The notes under the pieces: model-generated
Database searches by the model: none
Seen by the model: the letters and a program-made list of their open reading frames with translations, nothing else
What the model was told of the DNA's origin: nothing
Assembly: GCF_016756615.1 (NCBI RefSeq)
Contig: NZ_AP023262.1
Location: 6,263,501-6,327,500 of the forward strand
Length of the DNA: 64,000 bases
Source: Mesorhizobium sp. L-8-3
GTDB lineage: Bacteria > Pseudomonadota > Alphaproteobacteria > Rhizobiales > Rhizobiaceae
Direction: 5' to 3'
Part shown: positions 1-8,275 of the stretch, piece by piece
Position numbering within the stretch: the first letter of the stretch is position 1
How the letters are laid out: each line of letters begins with the position of its first letter
Position numbers and translations under genes: made by a program

Positions 1-453
1 AAAGAGTACTTCACCCGCGACCAGTTCAGCTACGACGCCGAGAGCGACAGCTGGCGCTGCCCGGCCGGCGAAACGCTCACCCACCGGGAGACCTCGTGGA
101 CGGAACAGAAGAAGAAGTACGGGACCAAGGCCTGTGCGGACTGTGCCTTGAAGCCGAAGTGCACGCAGGCCGCCAAGCGCACCATCATCCGCCACTTCCA
201 TGAAGATGCGCGCGAGGCGATGCACCGGCGCGCCATCAGCGACCCCGAGTGGATGGCGCAGCGGCGCATGCTGGTCGAACACCCTTACGGCACCATCAAA
301 TGGATGATGGGCCATCCCCGGTTCCTGGTCCGCGGGCTGAAAAAGGCCAGGTCCGAGTTGGCGCTCAGCGTCCTGGGCTACAATCTGAAGCGGGTGGTGA
401 ACATTCTGGGTGTGCCGGCGCTGCTCCAGACCCTGCTGTCCTCGCAAGCATAG
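1..453 (+). CDS. Transposase, C-terminal part (IS1182-like), cut by the window edge
   Basis: The frame is open from base 1, so the gene begins outside the window; 150 codons are visible before TAG. The visible part begins with a cysteine-containing segment (CPAGETL, then CADC and KPKC), a small zinc-ribbon-like insert typical of IS1182-type DDE transposases. It ends with the region around VEHPYGTIKWMMG, whose Glu is the likely third residue of the DDE triad, followed by a basic segment with LGYNLKRVVNILG. Whether the element is intact cannot be judged, since the first two catalytic Asp residues are upstream. No terminal inverted repeat could be fixed downstream. Its place next to the sulfate operon looks incidental. 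Confidence 0.8.
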   Translation, partial: KEYFTRDQFSYDAESDSWRCPAGETLTHRETSWTEQKKKYGTKACADCALKPKCTQAAKRTIIRHFHEDAREAMHRRAISDPEWMAQRRMLVEHPYGTIKWMMGHPRFLVRGLKKARSELALSVLGYNLKRVVNILGVPALLQTLLSSQA

Positions 454-528
454 GGGGGCATGAACTCGTGCCTCAACTTCCAAACCACTCACCACGCTAT
501 GCCTCCGTCCAGTTCTCACACGGCCTGG

Positions 529-570
529 TGGGAGAAGGTGGCCGCGCGAAGCGAGGTCGGATGAGGGGTG
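529..570. repeat. Rhizobial-type intergenic repeat, degenerate hairpin
   Basis: The stretch GGGAGAAGGTGGCCGCG followed by a GAAGC loop and GGTCGGATGAGGGG resembles the short repeat seen many times between genes in rhizobial genomes. It lies between the transposase stop and the end of cysQ. Identification is from memory of the motif; copy number elsewhere was not tested. Confidence 0.4.
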
Positions 571-588
571 ACTGCACGATGCCTACCC

Positions 589-1413
589 TTAAGATGCCCC
601 CTTCGCGATGAAGGACGGGTTGGCATAATCGGCTTCACCGGACTGGCTGATCTTGCCATAGGCCAGGGGTAGGCCGTCGAGCGTAAAAGTCGTGCCGCCT
701 GCGGCTCTCAGCACCGCGTCGCCGGCGGCCGTATCCCACTCCATGGTACGGCTGAAGCGCGGATAGATGTCGGCCTCGCCGCTGGCGAGCATGCAGAATT
801 TCAGTGACGAGCCGACCGACACGAGCGTGGTCGGCCCGAGATCGCGGATAAAGGCCTCGGTCTCGGCATTGCAATGCGAGCGGCTGGCGACCACCGTCAG
901 CGGCTCCTTGCCGATGCGGACGGAGATCGCTCGGCGTCCCACAGCTTCATGGTCCGACGACACAGTGATTTCCTCTGCCCTGCCCGGCTGGCCGACAAAG
1001 CATTTCCGGCTCGCGGGCGCATAGACGATCCCGATTTCGGGAACGCCCTCGCGGATCAGGGCGATGTTGACGGTGAAGTCCCCGCGACGACCGACGAACT
1101 CCTTCGTACCGTCGAGCGGATCGACAAGGAAGAAGGCACGACCGGGGTCCTTCGGGCACAGCCCTTCCGCCGTCTCCTCTTCGGCCACGCATGGAATTCC
1201 AGGGAAGGACCGGCGAAGCCCTTCGAGGATGATCCGCTCGGCCGCGCGATCGGCCTCCGTCACCGGCGAGGCGTCTTCCTTGCGCTTCACGTCGAAGCCG
1301 CGATGGAAGACCTCCATGATGGCGCGCCCTGCCGCGAGCGCGAGGGTTTCGAACAGGGCAAGGATCGCGCTGTCGTCAGATGCCGCCGCCGGCGTCGTAT
1401 TGTTGATCGGCAC
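589..1413 (-). CDS. cysQ: 3'(2'),5'-bisphosphate nucleotidase CysQ
   Basis: Mg2+-dependent phosphatase of the inositol monophosphatase superfamily. CysQ hydrolyses PAP, the by-product of PAPS-dependent sulfation and reduction, to AMP. At 274 residues it has the family length. Visible metal-site motifs are EEET (78-81), DPLDGTKEF (98-106), a GSSLKFC segment (201-207) and WDTAAGDAVL (226-235). The start is a GTG that lies 38 bases inside the end of cysNC, so the two genes are transcribed together and probably translationally coupled. The ribosome site is weak. It is the last gene of the cysD-cysNC-cysQ operon, consistent with clearing PAP made from the operon's PAPS. A broader IMPase role is possible, but context makes CysQ the best name. 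Confidence 0.92.
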   Translation of the reverse strand: MPINNTTPAAASDDSAILALFETLALAAGRAIMEVFHRGFDVKRKEDASPVTEADRAAERIILEGLRRSFPGIPCVAEEETAEGLCPKDPGRAFFLVDPLDGTKEFVGRRGDFTVNIALIREGVPEIGIVYAPASRKCFVGQPGRAEEITVSSDHEAVGRRAISVRIGKEPLTVVASRSHCNAETEAFIRDLGPTTLVSVGSSLKFCMLASGEADIYPRFSRTMEWDTAAGDAVLRAAGGTTFTLDGLPLAYGKISQSGEADYANPSFIAKGAS

Positions 1414-3313
1414 TGTCCCGCTCGCGAAGCCAAGTCTCGACGGTTTCTACCATCTCTTCGGGCGATTTGCCTGTCGTCGCAAGATGGATCTCCGGCTTTT
1501 CCGGTGTTTCATAAGGAGAATCCAGTCCGGTGAAGTTGCTGATCTCACCGGCGAGCGCCCTCGCATAGAGCCCCTTGGGATCGCGCCTGGCGCATTCGTC
1601 GAACGGCGTGTCCACGAAGATCTCGACGAACTCGCCCTCGGCCATCCTCTCGCGCGCCATTGCCCGCTCAGCACGGAAGGGCGAGATGAAGGACACGAGC
1701 ACGATCAGTCCGGCATCGGCCATGAGCCGCGCCACTTCGGCGACCCGGCGGATGTTCTCGACGCGATCCGCTTCGGTGAAGCCCAGGTCGCGGTTCAGGC
1801 CGTGCCGCACATTGTCGCCGTCGAGCAGGTAAGTGTGATGGCCGGCGGCGTGGAGCTTCTTCTCAAGCAGGTTGGCTATCGTCGACTTGCCCGAGCCCGA
1901 CAGGCCGGTGAACCACAACACCGAAGGCTTCTGGTGTTTCAGCAAAGCGCGCGACGCCTTGTCGACGTCGAGCGACTGCCAATGGATGTTGGCCGCCCGC
2001 CGCAGTGGGCTGAGGATCATGCCGGCGCCGACCGTGGCGTTGGTCATGCGGTCGATGAGGATGAAGGCGCCGGTTGTCCTGTTCCGGACAAAACCGTCGA
2101 AGGCAATGGGCGACTGCACGGAAAGACTGCAGACGCCGACTTCGTTCATCTCGAGCGACTTCGCCGCCTCATGCGCGAAGCTGTTGACGTCGATACGGTG
2201 CTGCAGGTCGGTGACCGTGGCGTTGGACTGGTCGGTCTCGGTCCTCAGGATGTAGGAGCGACCCGGCAGCAGCGGCGTCTCGCCGAACCAGACGATATTG
2301 GCGGCGAACTGATCGGCCACATGCGGACGATCCGTCGGGGCCACCAGCATGTTGCCGCGCGAAACCTCGATCTCGTCCTCCAGCACCAGCGTGACAGCCT
2401 GTCCTTCGACCGCCCGCTCGAGGTCGCCGCCATGGGCGACGATGCGCTTGACCCGCGACGGACGACCCGACTTCGCCACCACGACCTCGTCGCCCCTGGC
2501 AACGGAGCCCGACGCGACGGTGCCCGCGAAACCGCGGAAGTCGAGATTGGGACGGTTCACATATTGCACGGGGAAGCGAAGCGGGCGCTCGCCGGTCGTC
2601 TCGCCGACCGGCACGGTCTCCAGGTGCTCGAGCAGGGTCGGACCGCGATACCAGTCCATGCTGTCGGAGCGACGGGTGACATTGTCGCCGAATCGCGCTG
2701 ACATCGGGATGGGCTCGATGCCTTCGAAGCCGAGGCTCGCCGCGAAAGCCAGATATTCGTCGCGAATGCGCTCGAAGGCGACCCTGTCGTAGCCGACGAG
2801 GTCGATCTTGTTGACGGCGAGCACGATGCGGCGGATGCCGAGCAGCGAGGCGATGATCGAATGACGCCGTGTCTGGCGCAGGATGCCCTGGCGCGCATCG
2901 ACCAGCACCACCGCCACATCGGCGGTCGAGGCTCCGGTCGCCATGTTGCGCGTATATTGCTCGTGGCCGGGCGTGTCGGCCACGATGAACTTGCGCTTCG
3001 GCGTCGCGAAGAAACGATAGGCGACGTCGATCGTGATGCCTTGTTCGCGCTCGGCCTCGAGCCCGTCGACCAGCAGCGCGAAGTCGATATCGGCGCCTGT
3101 CGTCCCGTGCTTGCGCGAATCCCGTTCCAGCGCGGCGAGCTGGTCCTCGAAGATAAGCTTGGTGTCATAGAGCAGGCGCCCGATGAGGGTCGACTTGCCG
3201 TCGTCGACCGAGCCGCAGGTGAGGAATCGCAGCAGCGACTTCTGCTCCTGGGCGGCAAGATAGTCGCGGATGTCGTCGACCGGCGCGATGTCCTTGGCCA
3301 TGATGTGCTGCAT
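1376..3313 (-). CDS. cysNC: Bifunctional sulfate adenylyltransferase subunit 1 / APS kinase (CysN-CysC fusion)
   Basis: Makes APS from sulfate and ATP using GTP hydrolysis (with CysD), then phosphorylates APS to PAPS. The 645-residue protein has an N-terminal EF-Tu-like GTPase: P-loop GSVDDGKST (34-42), DTPGH (113-117), NKID (168-171), then beta-barrel domains. It ends in an APS kinase domain with its own P-loop GLSGSGKST (470-478) and the DGDNVRHGLN segment. This fusion is the usual form in rhizobia, where the nodulation paralogue is called NodQ. No nod genes are visible, so the housekeeping role is favoured, although NodPQ cannot be excluded. It starts 2 bases after the cysD stop and overlaps cysQ by 38 bases. 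Confidence 0.96.
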   Translation of the reverse strand: MQHIMAKDIAPVDDIRDYLAAQEQKSLLRFLTCGSVDDGKSTLIGRLLYDTKLIFEDQLAALERDSRKHGTTGADIDFALLVDGLEAEREQGITIDVAYRFFATPKRKFIVADTPGHEQYTRNMATGASTADVAVVLVDARQGILRQTRRHSIIASLLGIRRIVLAVNKIDLVGYDRVAFERIRDEYLAFAASLGFEGIEPIPMSARFGDNVTRRSDSMDWYRGPTLLEHLETVPVGETTGERPLRFPVQYVNRPNLDFRGFAGTVASGSVARGDEVVVAKSGRPSRVKRIVAHGGDLERAVEGQAVTLVLEDEIEVSRGNMLVAPTDRPHVADQFAANIVWFGETPLLPGRSYILRTETDQSNATVTDLQHRIDVNSFAHEAAKSLEMNEVGVCSLSVQSPIAFDGFVRNRTTGAFILIDRMTNATVGAGMILSPLRRAANIHWQSLDVDKASRALLKHQKPSVLWFTGLSGSGKSTIANLLEKKLHAAGHHTYLLDGDNVRHGLNRDLGFTEADRVENIRRVAEVARLMADAGLIVLVSFISPFRAERAMARERMAEGEFVEIFVDTPFDECARRDPKGLYARALAGEISNFTGLDSPYETPEKPEIHLATTGKSPEEMVETVETWLRERDSADQQYDAGGGI

Positions 3314-3315
3314 GG

Positions 3316-4221
3316 TCAGAAATATCCTTCGCGCTTCTTCTTTTCCATGGAGCCGGATTCGTCGCGGTCGATCAGCCGACCCTGCCGTTCCGAGGTGCGG
3401 GCCGTCAGCATTTCGCTGACGATCATTTCGAGACTGTCGGCATCGGAATCGATCGCGCCGGTGAGCGGGTAACAGCCGAGCGTGCGGAACCGCACCAGCC
3501 GGTTCTCGACCACCTCGCCGGGCTTGAGTTTCAGCCTGTCGTCGTCGACCAGGATCATCATCCCGTCGCGCTCGACCACCGGCCGCTTCTTCGCGAAATA
3601 AAGGGGGACGATCGGGATGTCCTCCTGGAGGATGTACTGCCAGATATCGAGCTCGGTCCAGTTGGAGAGCGGGAAGACGCGGATCGATTCACCCGGCGCG
3701 ATGCGGGTGTTGTAGATCTTCCACATCTCCGGGCGCTGGTTCTTCGGATCCCAGACGTGCTGGGCGTTGCGGAAAGAGAAGATGCGCTCCTTGGCGCGCG
3801 ATTTCTCCTCGTCGCGACGCGCCCCGCCGAAGGCGGCGTCGAAGCCGTATTTGTCGAGCGCCTGGCGAAGCGCCACCGTCTTCATGACGTGGGTGTGGGT
3901 GTTCGAGCCATGATCGAAGGGATTGATGTTGTCCCTCACCCCGTCCTGGTTGACGTGGACGAGAAGGTCGAAGCCGAGCTTCGACGCCATGGCATCGCGA
4001 AACTCGATCATTTCGCGGAACTTCCAGGTCGTGTCGACATGAAGGAAAGGGAACGGCGGCTTGGCCGGATAGAAGGCCTTCATCGCCAGATGAAGCAGCA
4101 CGGACGAGTCCTTGCCGACGGAATAGAGCATCACCGGCCTGGAGAAGGTCGCAGCCACTTCGCGGAAGATGTGTATCGCCTCGGCCTCGAGCCGGTCGAG
4201 ATGCGAGAGTTTTGCGAGCAT
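3316..4221 (-). CDS. cysD: Sulfate adenylyltransferase subunit 2 (CysD)
   Basis: ATP-pyrophosphatase-type subunit that adenylates sulfate in complex with CysN. The SGKDS-type loop appears as YSVGKDSSV near residue 28, followed by the HVDTTWKF segment; the C-terminus has RFRTLGCYPLTGAI. I chose the ATG at 4221 (MLAKLSHLDRLEAEAI), which gives 301 residues, the normal CysD length. The frame stays open for 36 more codons upstream, but that stretch has no family resemblance. It is the first gene of the operon, 2 bases before cysNC. The rhizobial nodulation paralogue is NodP; see the cysNC entry. Confidence 0.94.
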   Translation of the reverse strand: MLAKLSHLDRLEAEAIHIFREVAATFSRPVMLYSVGKDSSVLLHLAMKAFYPAKPPFPFLHVDTTWKFREMIEFRDAMASKLGFDLLVHVNQDGVRDNINPFDHGSNTHTHVMKTVALRQALDKYGFDAAFGGARRDEEKSRAKERIFSFRNAQHVWDPKNQRPEMWKIYNTRIAPGESIRVFPLSNWTELDIWQYILQEDIPIVPLYFAKKRPVVERDGMMILVDDDRLKLKPGEVVENRLVRFRTLGCYPLTGAIDSDADSLEMIVSEMLTARTSERQGRLIDRDESGSMEKKKREGYF

Positions 4222-4398
4222 AGGGACACTTTCACCCGGCCGCCCGATTTTCAGGGCATGAGCGGCGCATCGTTCAGAAGGCCCACAGATCGCACCCGAA
4301 CCCTTTTGCCTCAAGGCGAGCGCGACCAATAATCCTGTCCAGGGCAGACGAATTTTGCGCGGAGGGTAACCTTCGGGAAATCCCGTTTCTCAAGCCAG

Positions 4399-4412
4399 TC
4401 CCACCGGTGGGA
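4399..4412. promoter_or_regulatory. 14-bp perfect palindrome upstream of cysD, possible operator
   Basis: TCCCACCGGTGGGA reads the same on both strands. It sits about 180 bases upstream of the cysD start and just beyond the 3' end of the epimerase gene, in the only non-coding gap before the operon. It could bind a dimeric regulator, or be part of a terminator. No convincing -35/-10 pair was found around it. Confidence 0.3.
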
Positions 4413-4455
4413 AGCATGGTACCGGCACAGTTTGCAGCGCACGTTACAGACCCGC

Positions 4456-5382
4456 TCAGTTCCGCAAGGCCACCTCGCTCAATGCTTGCGTCGGCGTCAC
4501 CGGCGGCTTCCAGCCGAGCCGGTCCGCAAGGACGGTGCCATCGACCACGCAATCCTCCATCATCCTCCGTAATGTTTCGCGCGACAGGAGGAGCGCTCCG
4601 CCGAATGTGAGCAGGCCAGATGAGACGGGAAACGACATTGCCCGCCGGCCCAGGGCTTCGCCGATCCGGGCGAACAATTCGCCATAGGTGAGGTCCAGCC
4701 CCTCGCCCGCCGGCAGCCTGAAGCTGCCGAGCGCGGCAGGCTCCAACGACGCCGCGGCGAACAGGTCGGCCAGATTGTCCAGATAGAGGAGGCTGCGCCG
4801 GTTCTTCAATGCGGCGAGCGGCAGGGGCAGCCGATAGCGCGCGGCCCGAACCATCAGGGACAAGAGCCCCGCACGGTCGGCGCCGAAGACGAAAGGCGGC
4901 CGCAGCACCGAACAGGCCATCCTGTCCTGTCCTGTCTCGGCCTGCAGCGCCGCCTCCGCCTGCAGCTTCGATCGGCCATAGGCATCCGCCGGCGCCGGCC
5001 GGCTTTCCGCGTCGATGCGGCCCTGATGGCCATAGACCCGGATGCTGCTCGCATAGACGAAACGTGCGACGCCGGCAGCGGCGGCAGCCTTGGCGAGCAT
5101 CGCCGTCGCTTCCGCATTGGCGCGCATCATCTCATCTTTGGAGCCTCGTCCCGCATTTCCGGCGAGATGCACGACCACGTCGATGCCTTCGAGCAGCCGG
5201 TCCCAGCCTTCAGGAAACGACAGGTCGCCCTGACGCCATTCGACACTGCCGACCGCAGGCGTTATGCCTGATCGCGACACCGCGCGCACGGCAAGGCCAC
5301 GGCGTGCCAATGCGGCGAGCGTGGCGCGCCCGACAAAACCGCTCGCTCCGGTCAGCAATACCTTCGCCGGCCTGTCCGCCAT
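4456..5382 (-). CDS. NAD-dependent epimerase/dehydratase (extended SDR)
   Basis: 308-residue Rossmann-fold enzyme. The NAD-binding motif TGASGFVG is at 11-18; the active-site segment YASSIRVYG (110-118) and YGRSK (135-139) supply the catalytic Ser, Tyr and Lys. The extended C-terminal region fits UDP-sugar 4-epimerases or 4-ketoreductases such as WbpV. It is divergent from a WecA/MraY-type glycosyltransferase starting 130 bases away; that pairing is common in O-antigen gene sets, where the epimerase makes the sugar nucleotide that the transferase loads on the lipid carrier. The exact substrate cannot be read from sequence. Confidence 0.85.
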   Translation of the reverse strand: MADRPAKVLLTGASGFVGRATLAALARRGLAVRAVSRSGITPAVGSVEWRQGDLSFPEGWDRLLEGIDVVVHLAGNAGRGSKDEMMRANAEATAMLAKAAAAAGVARFVYASSIRVYGHQGRIDAESRPAPADAYGRSKLQAEAALQAETGQDRMACSVLRPPFVFGADRAGLLSLMVRAARYRLPLPLAALKNRRSLLYLDNLADLFAAASLEPAALGSFRLPAGEGLDLTYGELFARIGEALGRRAMSFPVSSGLLTFGGALLLSRETLRRMMEDCVVDGTVLADRLGWKPPVTPTQALSEVALRN

Positions 5383-5511
5383 TCGAAATCCATTCCGATG
5401 TCGGGCCTTGCGCCCGATCGCCTGACCTGTGATGTGGGGAATACCGCGCTTGCTGCCGTTCTTCTAGGCGGCCCGGCGCGAAAGCCCGCTATCCTGGCCG
5501 ACGGATTCTTC

Positions 5512-6507
5512 ATGACCGACACGATCATTGCCTTCGTCATCAGTTTCGGCCTCGGCCTGGCGGCGCTTTTCCTGGTCCTTCGCCTGTTCTCCGGCTTCGC
5601 CTCCGCCGACTTCAACGAACGCTCGAACCACAGCCGTCCGACGCCCCAGATCGGCGGGCTGGCGCTGGTGCCGATCTTTGTGCTGGCAATGATCGCCTTC
5701 CGGCTCGCCGGAGAACCGACACCCGTCTTCTCGGACTGGGGATTCCTGGCGGCCGTACTCATCCTTCTCGCAACCGGAATCGTCGACGACCGTGTCAGCC
5801 TCGGCGCGTTGCCGAAACTGGCATTGCAGTTCCTGGCCGCAGCGATCGCCGTGACGGCGCTGGGCGACGTGCTGGACGCTGCACGGCTGCCTTATGCGCT
5901 GTCGGCGCTCGCTGCCTTCGCCGCGCTCGTCGCGATCACCAATCTCTCCAACTTCCTCGACGGGCTCGACCTGATGGCCGTGGCGACGATCGGCGTACCT
6001 GGTGTCTTTTTCGCACTGCTCGCCATGACCGGGGCGATCGGCCTCGCCTTCGGCCCGGCCGGCGCGGTCTCCGCCGGCCTGTTCCTCGCCTTCATCTCGG
6101 TCAACCGCCCGCCGGCCAAGGCGTTCCTGGGCGATGCGGGCAGCCTGCCCTTCGGCCTGATCCTCGGCGCCATGACCGTCGTGGTCGCCTGCCGGGTCAG
6201 TCCGATCGCCGCCCTGCTGCTGCCGGCCTACATGCTGTGCGACGGGCTGGTGACAATCATGCGCAGGACGTTCAGGGGCGAGAACATCCTCCACGCCCAT
6301 TCGTCCCATGTCTATCAGCGCGCCTTCCGCACCGGCCGGCCGGTACTGGTCGTCATCGGCGCGACGGCCACCGTGGGTGCCGCCGCCGGGTTCGCGCTGC
6401 TGGCGACAGCCGGCGCCGGAATCGGCTGGCACATGGCGGCGGTGCTGGCCGCCTTCGTGCTGTGGTGGTCAGCCGCCGCCTGGCTCATGCGGGACATCAG
6501 GGCGTAG
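5512..6507 (+). CDS. Undecaprenyl-phosphate sugar-1-phosphate transferase, WecA/MraY family
   Basis: Polytopic membrane enzyme that transfers a sugar-1-phosphate from a UDP-sugar to undecaprenyl phosphate, the first step of surface polysaccharide assembly. Family motifs in the 331-residue form are the paired Asp in GIVDDRVSLG (about 89-98), NFLDGLD (147-153) and FLGDAGS (205-211). About ten hydrophobic segments span the protein. I chose the ATG at 5512 because the first membrane helix follows at once; an earlier in-frame ATG at 5398 would add 38 residues without family resemblance. WbpL-like function is favoured over MraY because no peptidoglycan genes are nearby. Confidence 0.88.
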   Translation: MTDTIIAFVISFGLGLAALFLVLRLFSGFASADFNERSNHSRPTPQIGGLALVPIFVLAMIAFRLAGEPTPVFSDWGFLAAVLILLATGIVDDRVSLGALPKLALQFLAAAIAVTALGDVLDAARLPYALSALAAFAALVAITNLSNFLDGLDLMAVATIGVPGVFFALLAMTGAIGLAFGPAGAVSAGLFLAFISVNRPPAKAFLGDAGSLPFGLILGAMTVVVACRVSPIAALLLPAYMLCDGLVTIMRRTFRGENILHAHSSHVYQRAFRTGRPVLVVIGATATVGAAAGFALLATAGAGIGWHMAAVLAAFVLWWSAAAWLMRDIRA

Positions 6508-6524
6508 CCAGAGCGATATTTCGC

Positions 6525-6902
6525 CTATTCCAGGCTGACGTAGCTGCCCGGACGGAAGCGCGGCACGCAGACGCAATAGAATTCGAGATCCTCGGTGCCG
6601 GTGTTGGTGATACGCTGGGCGGTATCCGGCGGGATCACCGCCTGGTCGCCCGGTCCGAGCGGCCGGGTTAACCCGTCGACCTCGACAAGGCCCTGCCCCT
6701 TGCGCACGATGTAGCGTTCGGAAACGCCGACCAGCTTGTGAAGCTGCGTTGTGACGCCGGGCTCGACCCGGGCGATAGCAAGCGACGCCTCCGGCGAGGC
6801 GGCGTCGTTCAGAAGCTCTGTTATGTAGCAGCGCTCGTCGGTCCAGAACTCCCCCTTGTCCGCCTTAGCGACAAACCAATCCGGCATCGTTTCCCGAACC
6901 AT
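6525..6902 (-). CDS. Cupin-domain protein
   Basis: Small single-domain cupin of 125 residues from the chosen ATG at 6902; ATG codons at 6950 and 6887 are alternatives. The first cupin motif reads PGVTTQLHKLVGVSERYIV, with one His and the Glu but not the second His of the usual pair, and the second motif region is GPGDQAVIPPDTAQRI. The fold is therefore likely but the metal site looks reduced. It converges on the glycosyltransferase gene and is divergent from the nucleoside importer cluster. Substrate and function are unknown; many such proteins are small sugar or metabolite isomerases, or sensors. Confidence 0.75.
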   Translation of the reverse strand: MVRETMPDWFVAKADKGEFWTDERCYITELLNDAASPEASLAIARVEPGVTTQLHKLVGVSERYIVRKGQGLVEVDGLTRPLGPGDQAVIPPDTAQRITNTGTEDLEFYCVCVPRFRPGSYVSLE

Positions 6903-6943
6903 TCGACACGCCTCGCCATCAATTTCGACAAAAATCACCAACC

Positions 6944-6972
6944 TTGACAAATGTTAAAATTCACTCTGTTAT
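6944..6972 (+). promoter_or_regulatory. Candidate sigma-70 promoter for the purine nucleoside cluster
   Basis: A perfect TTGACA (6944-6949) is followed after 17 bases by TGTTAT (6967-6972), a good match in sequence and spacing. It points towards the binding-protein gene at 7195, leaving a leader of about 215 bases. The TTGACA is also the left arm of an inverted repeat whose right arm, TGTCAA, lies at 6974-6979, so a repressor could cover the promoter. Confidence 0.55.
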
Positions 6973-7194
6973 CTGTCAAACGAAATGGCGGGGGCGCGTG
7001 GAACCGCGCCTTCCATCGCCGGCAGAAACAGGGAACTGATACGTGTTCGCGTTCGCTTCGCTCGTCGATTTCCTTCGCGCCGGCTCGGGCTTCGATCTAT
7101 GGTGACGACGGGCTGAACGGTCCGCCATCAACCAGTTCCTGCAGCGGCGGGCATATCTGCGACTGGGCAAGACGAACAACGGGAGAACACTGCA

Positions 7195-8205
7195 ATGAAG
7201 TTCTGGAAGACATGGCTGATGGCCGGCGCTTTGGGGGTGGCCGCCATCACGACGGGGGCCCAGGCCGCCGACAAGCTGTTCGTCTATGTTTCCCCCGACG
7301 CGATCGGCGTGAATGCCTTCCTCCAGATGGGCAAGACCGGCATCGAGAATGCCGGCAAGGAATACGGCGCCGACGTCAAGACCTATGAGAGCAAGACGGC
7401 GGCCGACCGGCTGGAGAACGTCAACGCCGCGATCAACGAAGGCGCCGACATCGTGGTGCTGCTCGGCTTCGAGTTCAACGACATCGTCAAGCAGGTGGCT
7501 CCGACCGCGCCGGATACGCAGTTCCTGATCGTCGACCAGTGCGTCGACGAGCGCCCGGACAATGTCCACTGTGCCGTGTTCCGCGAGCACGAGGCCAGCT
7601 ACCTGATGGGCGTGGCGGCCGGCATGCTGACCAAGACCAAGAAGGTCGGCGTCGTGGGCGCGCTCGATATCCCCTTCCTGCACCGTTACACGGACGGCTA
7701 CGCCGAGGGCGTCAAGTCGGTGGCACCCGACGCGACGGTCGACGTGCGCTGGGTCGGCGGCGACAACCCCTTCGCCGATCCGGTCCGCGCCAAGGAGCAG
7801 GCCGTCGCCATGAACGCGGCCGGTTCCGACCTCATCTTCACCGCCACCGCGGGCGGCGACTACGGCGTGTTCGAAGCGGCCAAGGACGGCAACTTCCAGG
7901 TCTTCTCGGTCGACGTGAACCACTGCCCCGAACTGCCGGGCAAGATGGTCGACATCACCATGAAGCGCGTCGACAACGCCATGGTCCAGGCGATCGGCAA
8001 CATCCTCAAGGGCGAGAAGAAGACCATGGCGTCGCTCGGCCTGAAGGAAGGCGGCATGGCCGCGATCGCACTCGACAAGGATGGCCTCGCCGACAGCAAG
8101 TGCGTCGTCGCCGATCACCCCGAAGTGGTCGAGAAGATGCGCAGTGTGGCGGCCAGCATCATCGACGGCTCGCTGAAGCTCGAAGATCCGATGTTCGCCA
8201 AGTGA
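7195..8205 (+). CDS. BMP-family (PnrA/TmpC-like) nucleoside-binding protein of an ABC importer
   Basis: Periplasmic binding protein of 336 residues. A Sec signal peptide covers about 1-24 and ends in AQA before ADKLFVY; there is no lipobox. The body matches the basic-membrane-protein family, which binds purine nucleosides: DADRLENVNAAI-like and GADIVVLLGFEF segments, and EASYLMGVAAG near the middle. It is followed by a twin-domain ATPase and two permeases of the matching type, then by nucleoside-metabolising enzymes, which supports a purine nucleoside ligand. A strong stem-loop after the stop probably lets the binding protein be made in excess over the membrane parts. Confidence 0.88.
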   Translation: MKFWKTWLMAGALGVAAITTGAQAADKLFVYVSPDAIGVNAFLQMGKTGIENAGKEYGADVKTYESKTAADRLENVNAAINEGADIVVLLGFEFNDIVKQVAPTAPDTQFLIVDQCVDERPDNVHCAVFREHEASYLMGVAAGMLTKTKKVGVVGALDIPFLHRYTDGYAEGVKSVAPDATVDVRWVGGDNPFADPVRAKEQAVAMNAAGSDLIFTATAGGDYGVFEAAKDGNFQVFSVDVNHCPELPGKMVDITMKRVDNAMVQAIGNILKGEKKTMASLGLKEGGMAAIALDKDGLADSKCVVADHPEVVEKMRSVAASIIDGSLKLEDPMFAK

Positions 8206-8214
8206 CGGACTTTG

Positions 8215-8245
8215 GCGCCCGCGTACCAGGCGCGGGCGCTCCTTC
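8215..8245 (+). terminator. Intercistronic stem-loop, partial terminator or mRNA stabiliser
   Basis: A 9-bp perfect stem (GCGCCCGCG / CGCGGGCGC) with a 7-base loop starts 10 bases after the binding-protein stop and is followed by a pyrimidine-rich TCCTTCTTC. It lies before the ATPase gene of the same operon, a usual place for a hairpin that raises the binding-protein message relative to downstream genes. Confidence 0.6.
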
Positions 8246-8275
8246 TTCGATCAAGCTCTGAACGGACCCGACCCG

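Noticed and set aside
4222..4329. 36-codon N-terminal extension of cysD
   Set aside because: It does not resemble CysD, and the ATG at 4221 gives the normal family length.
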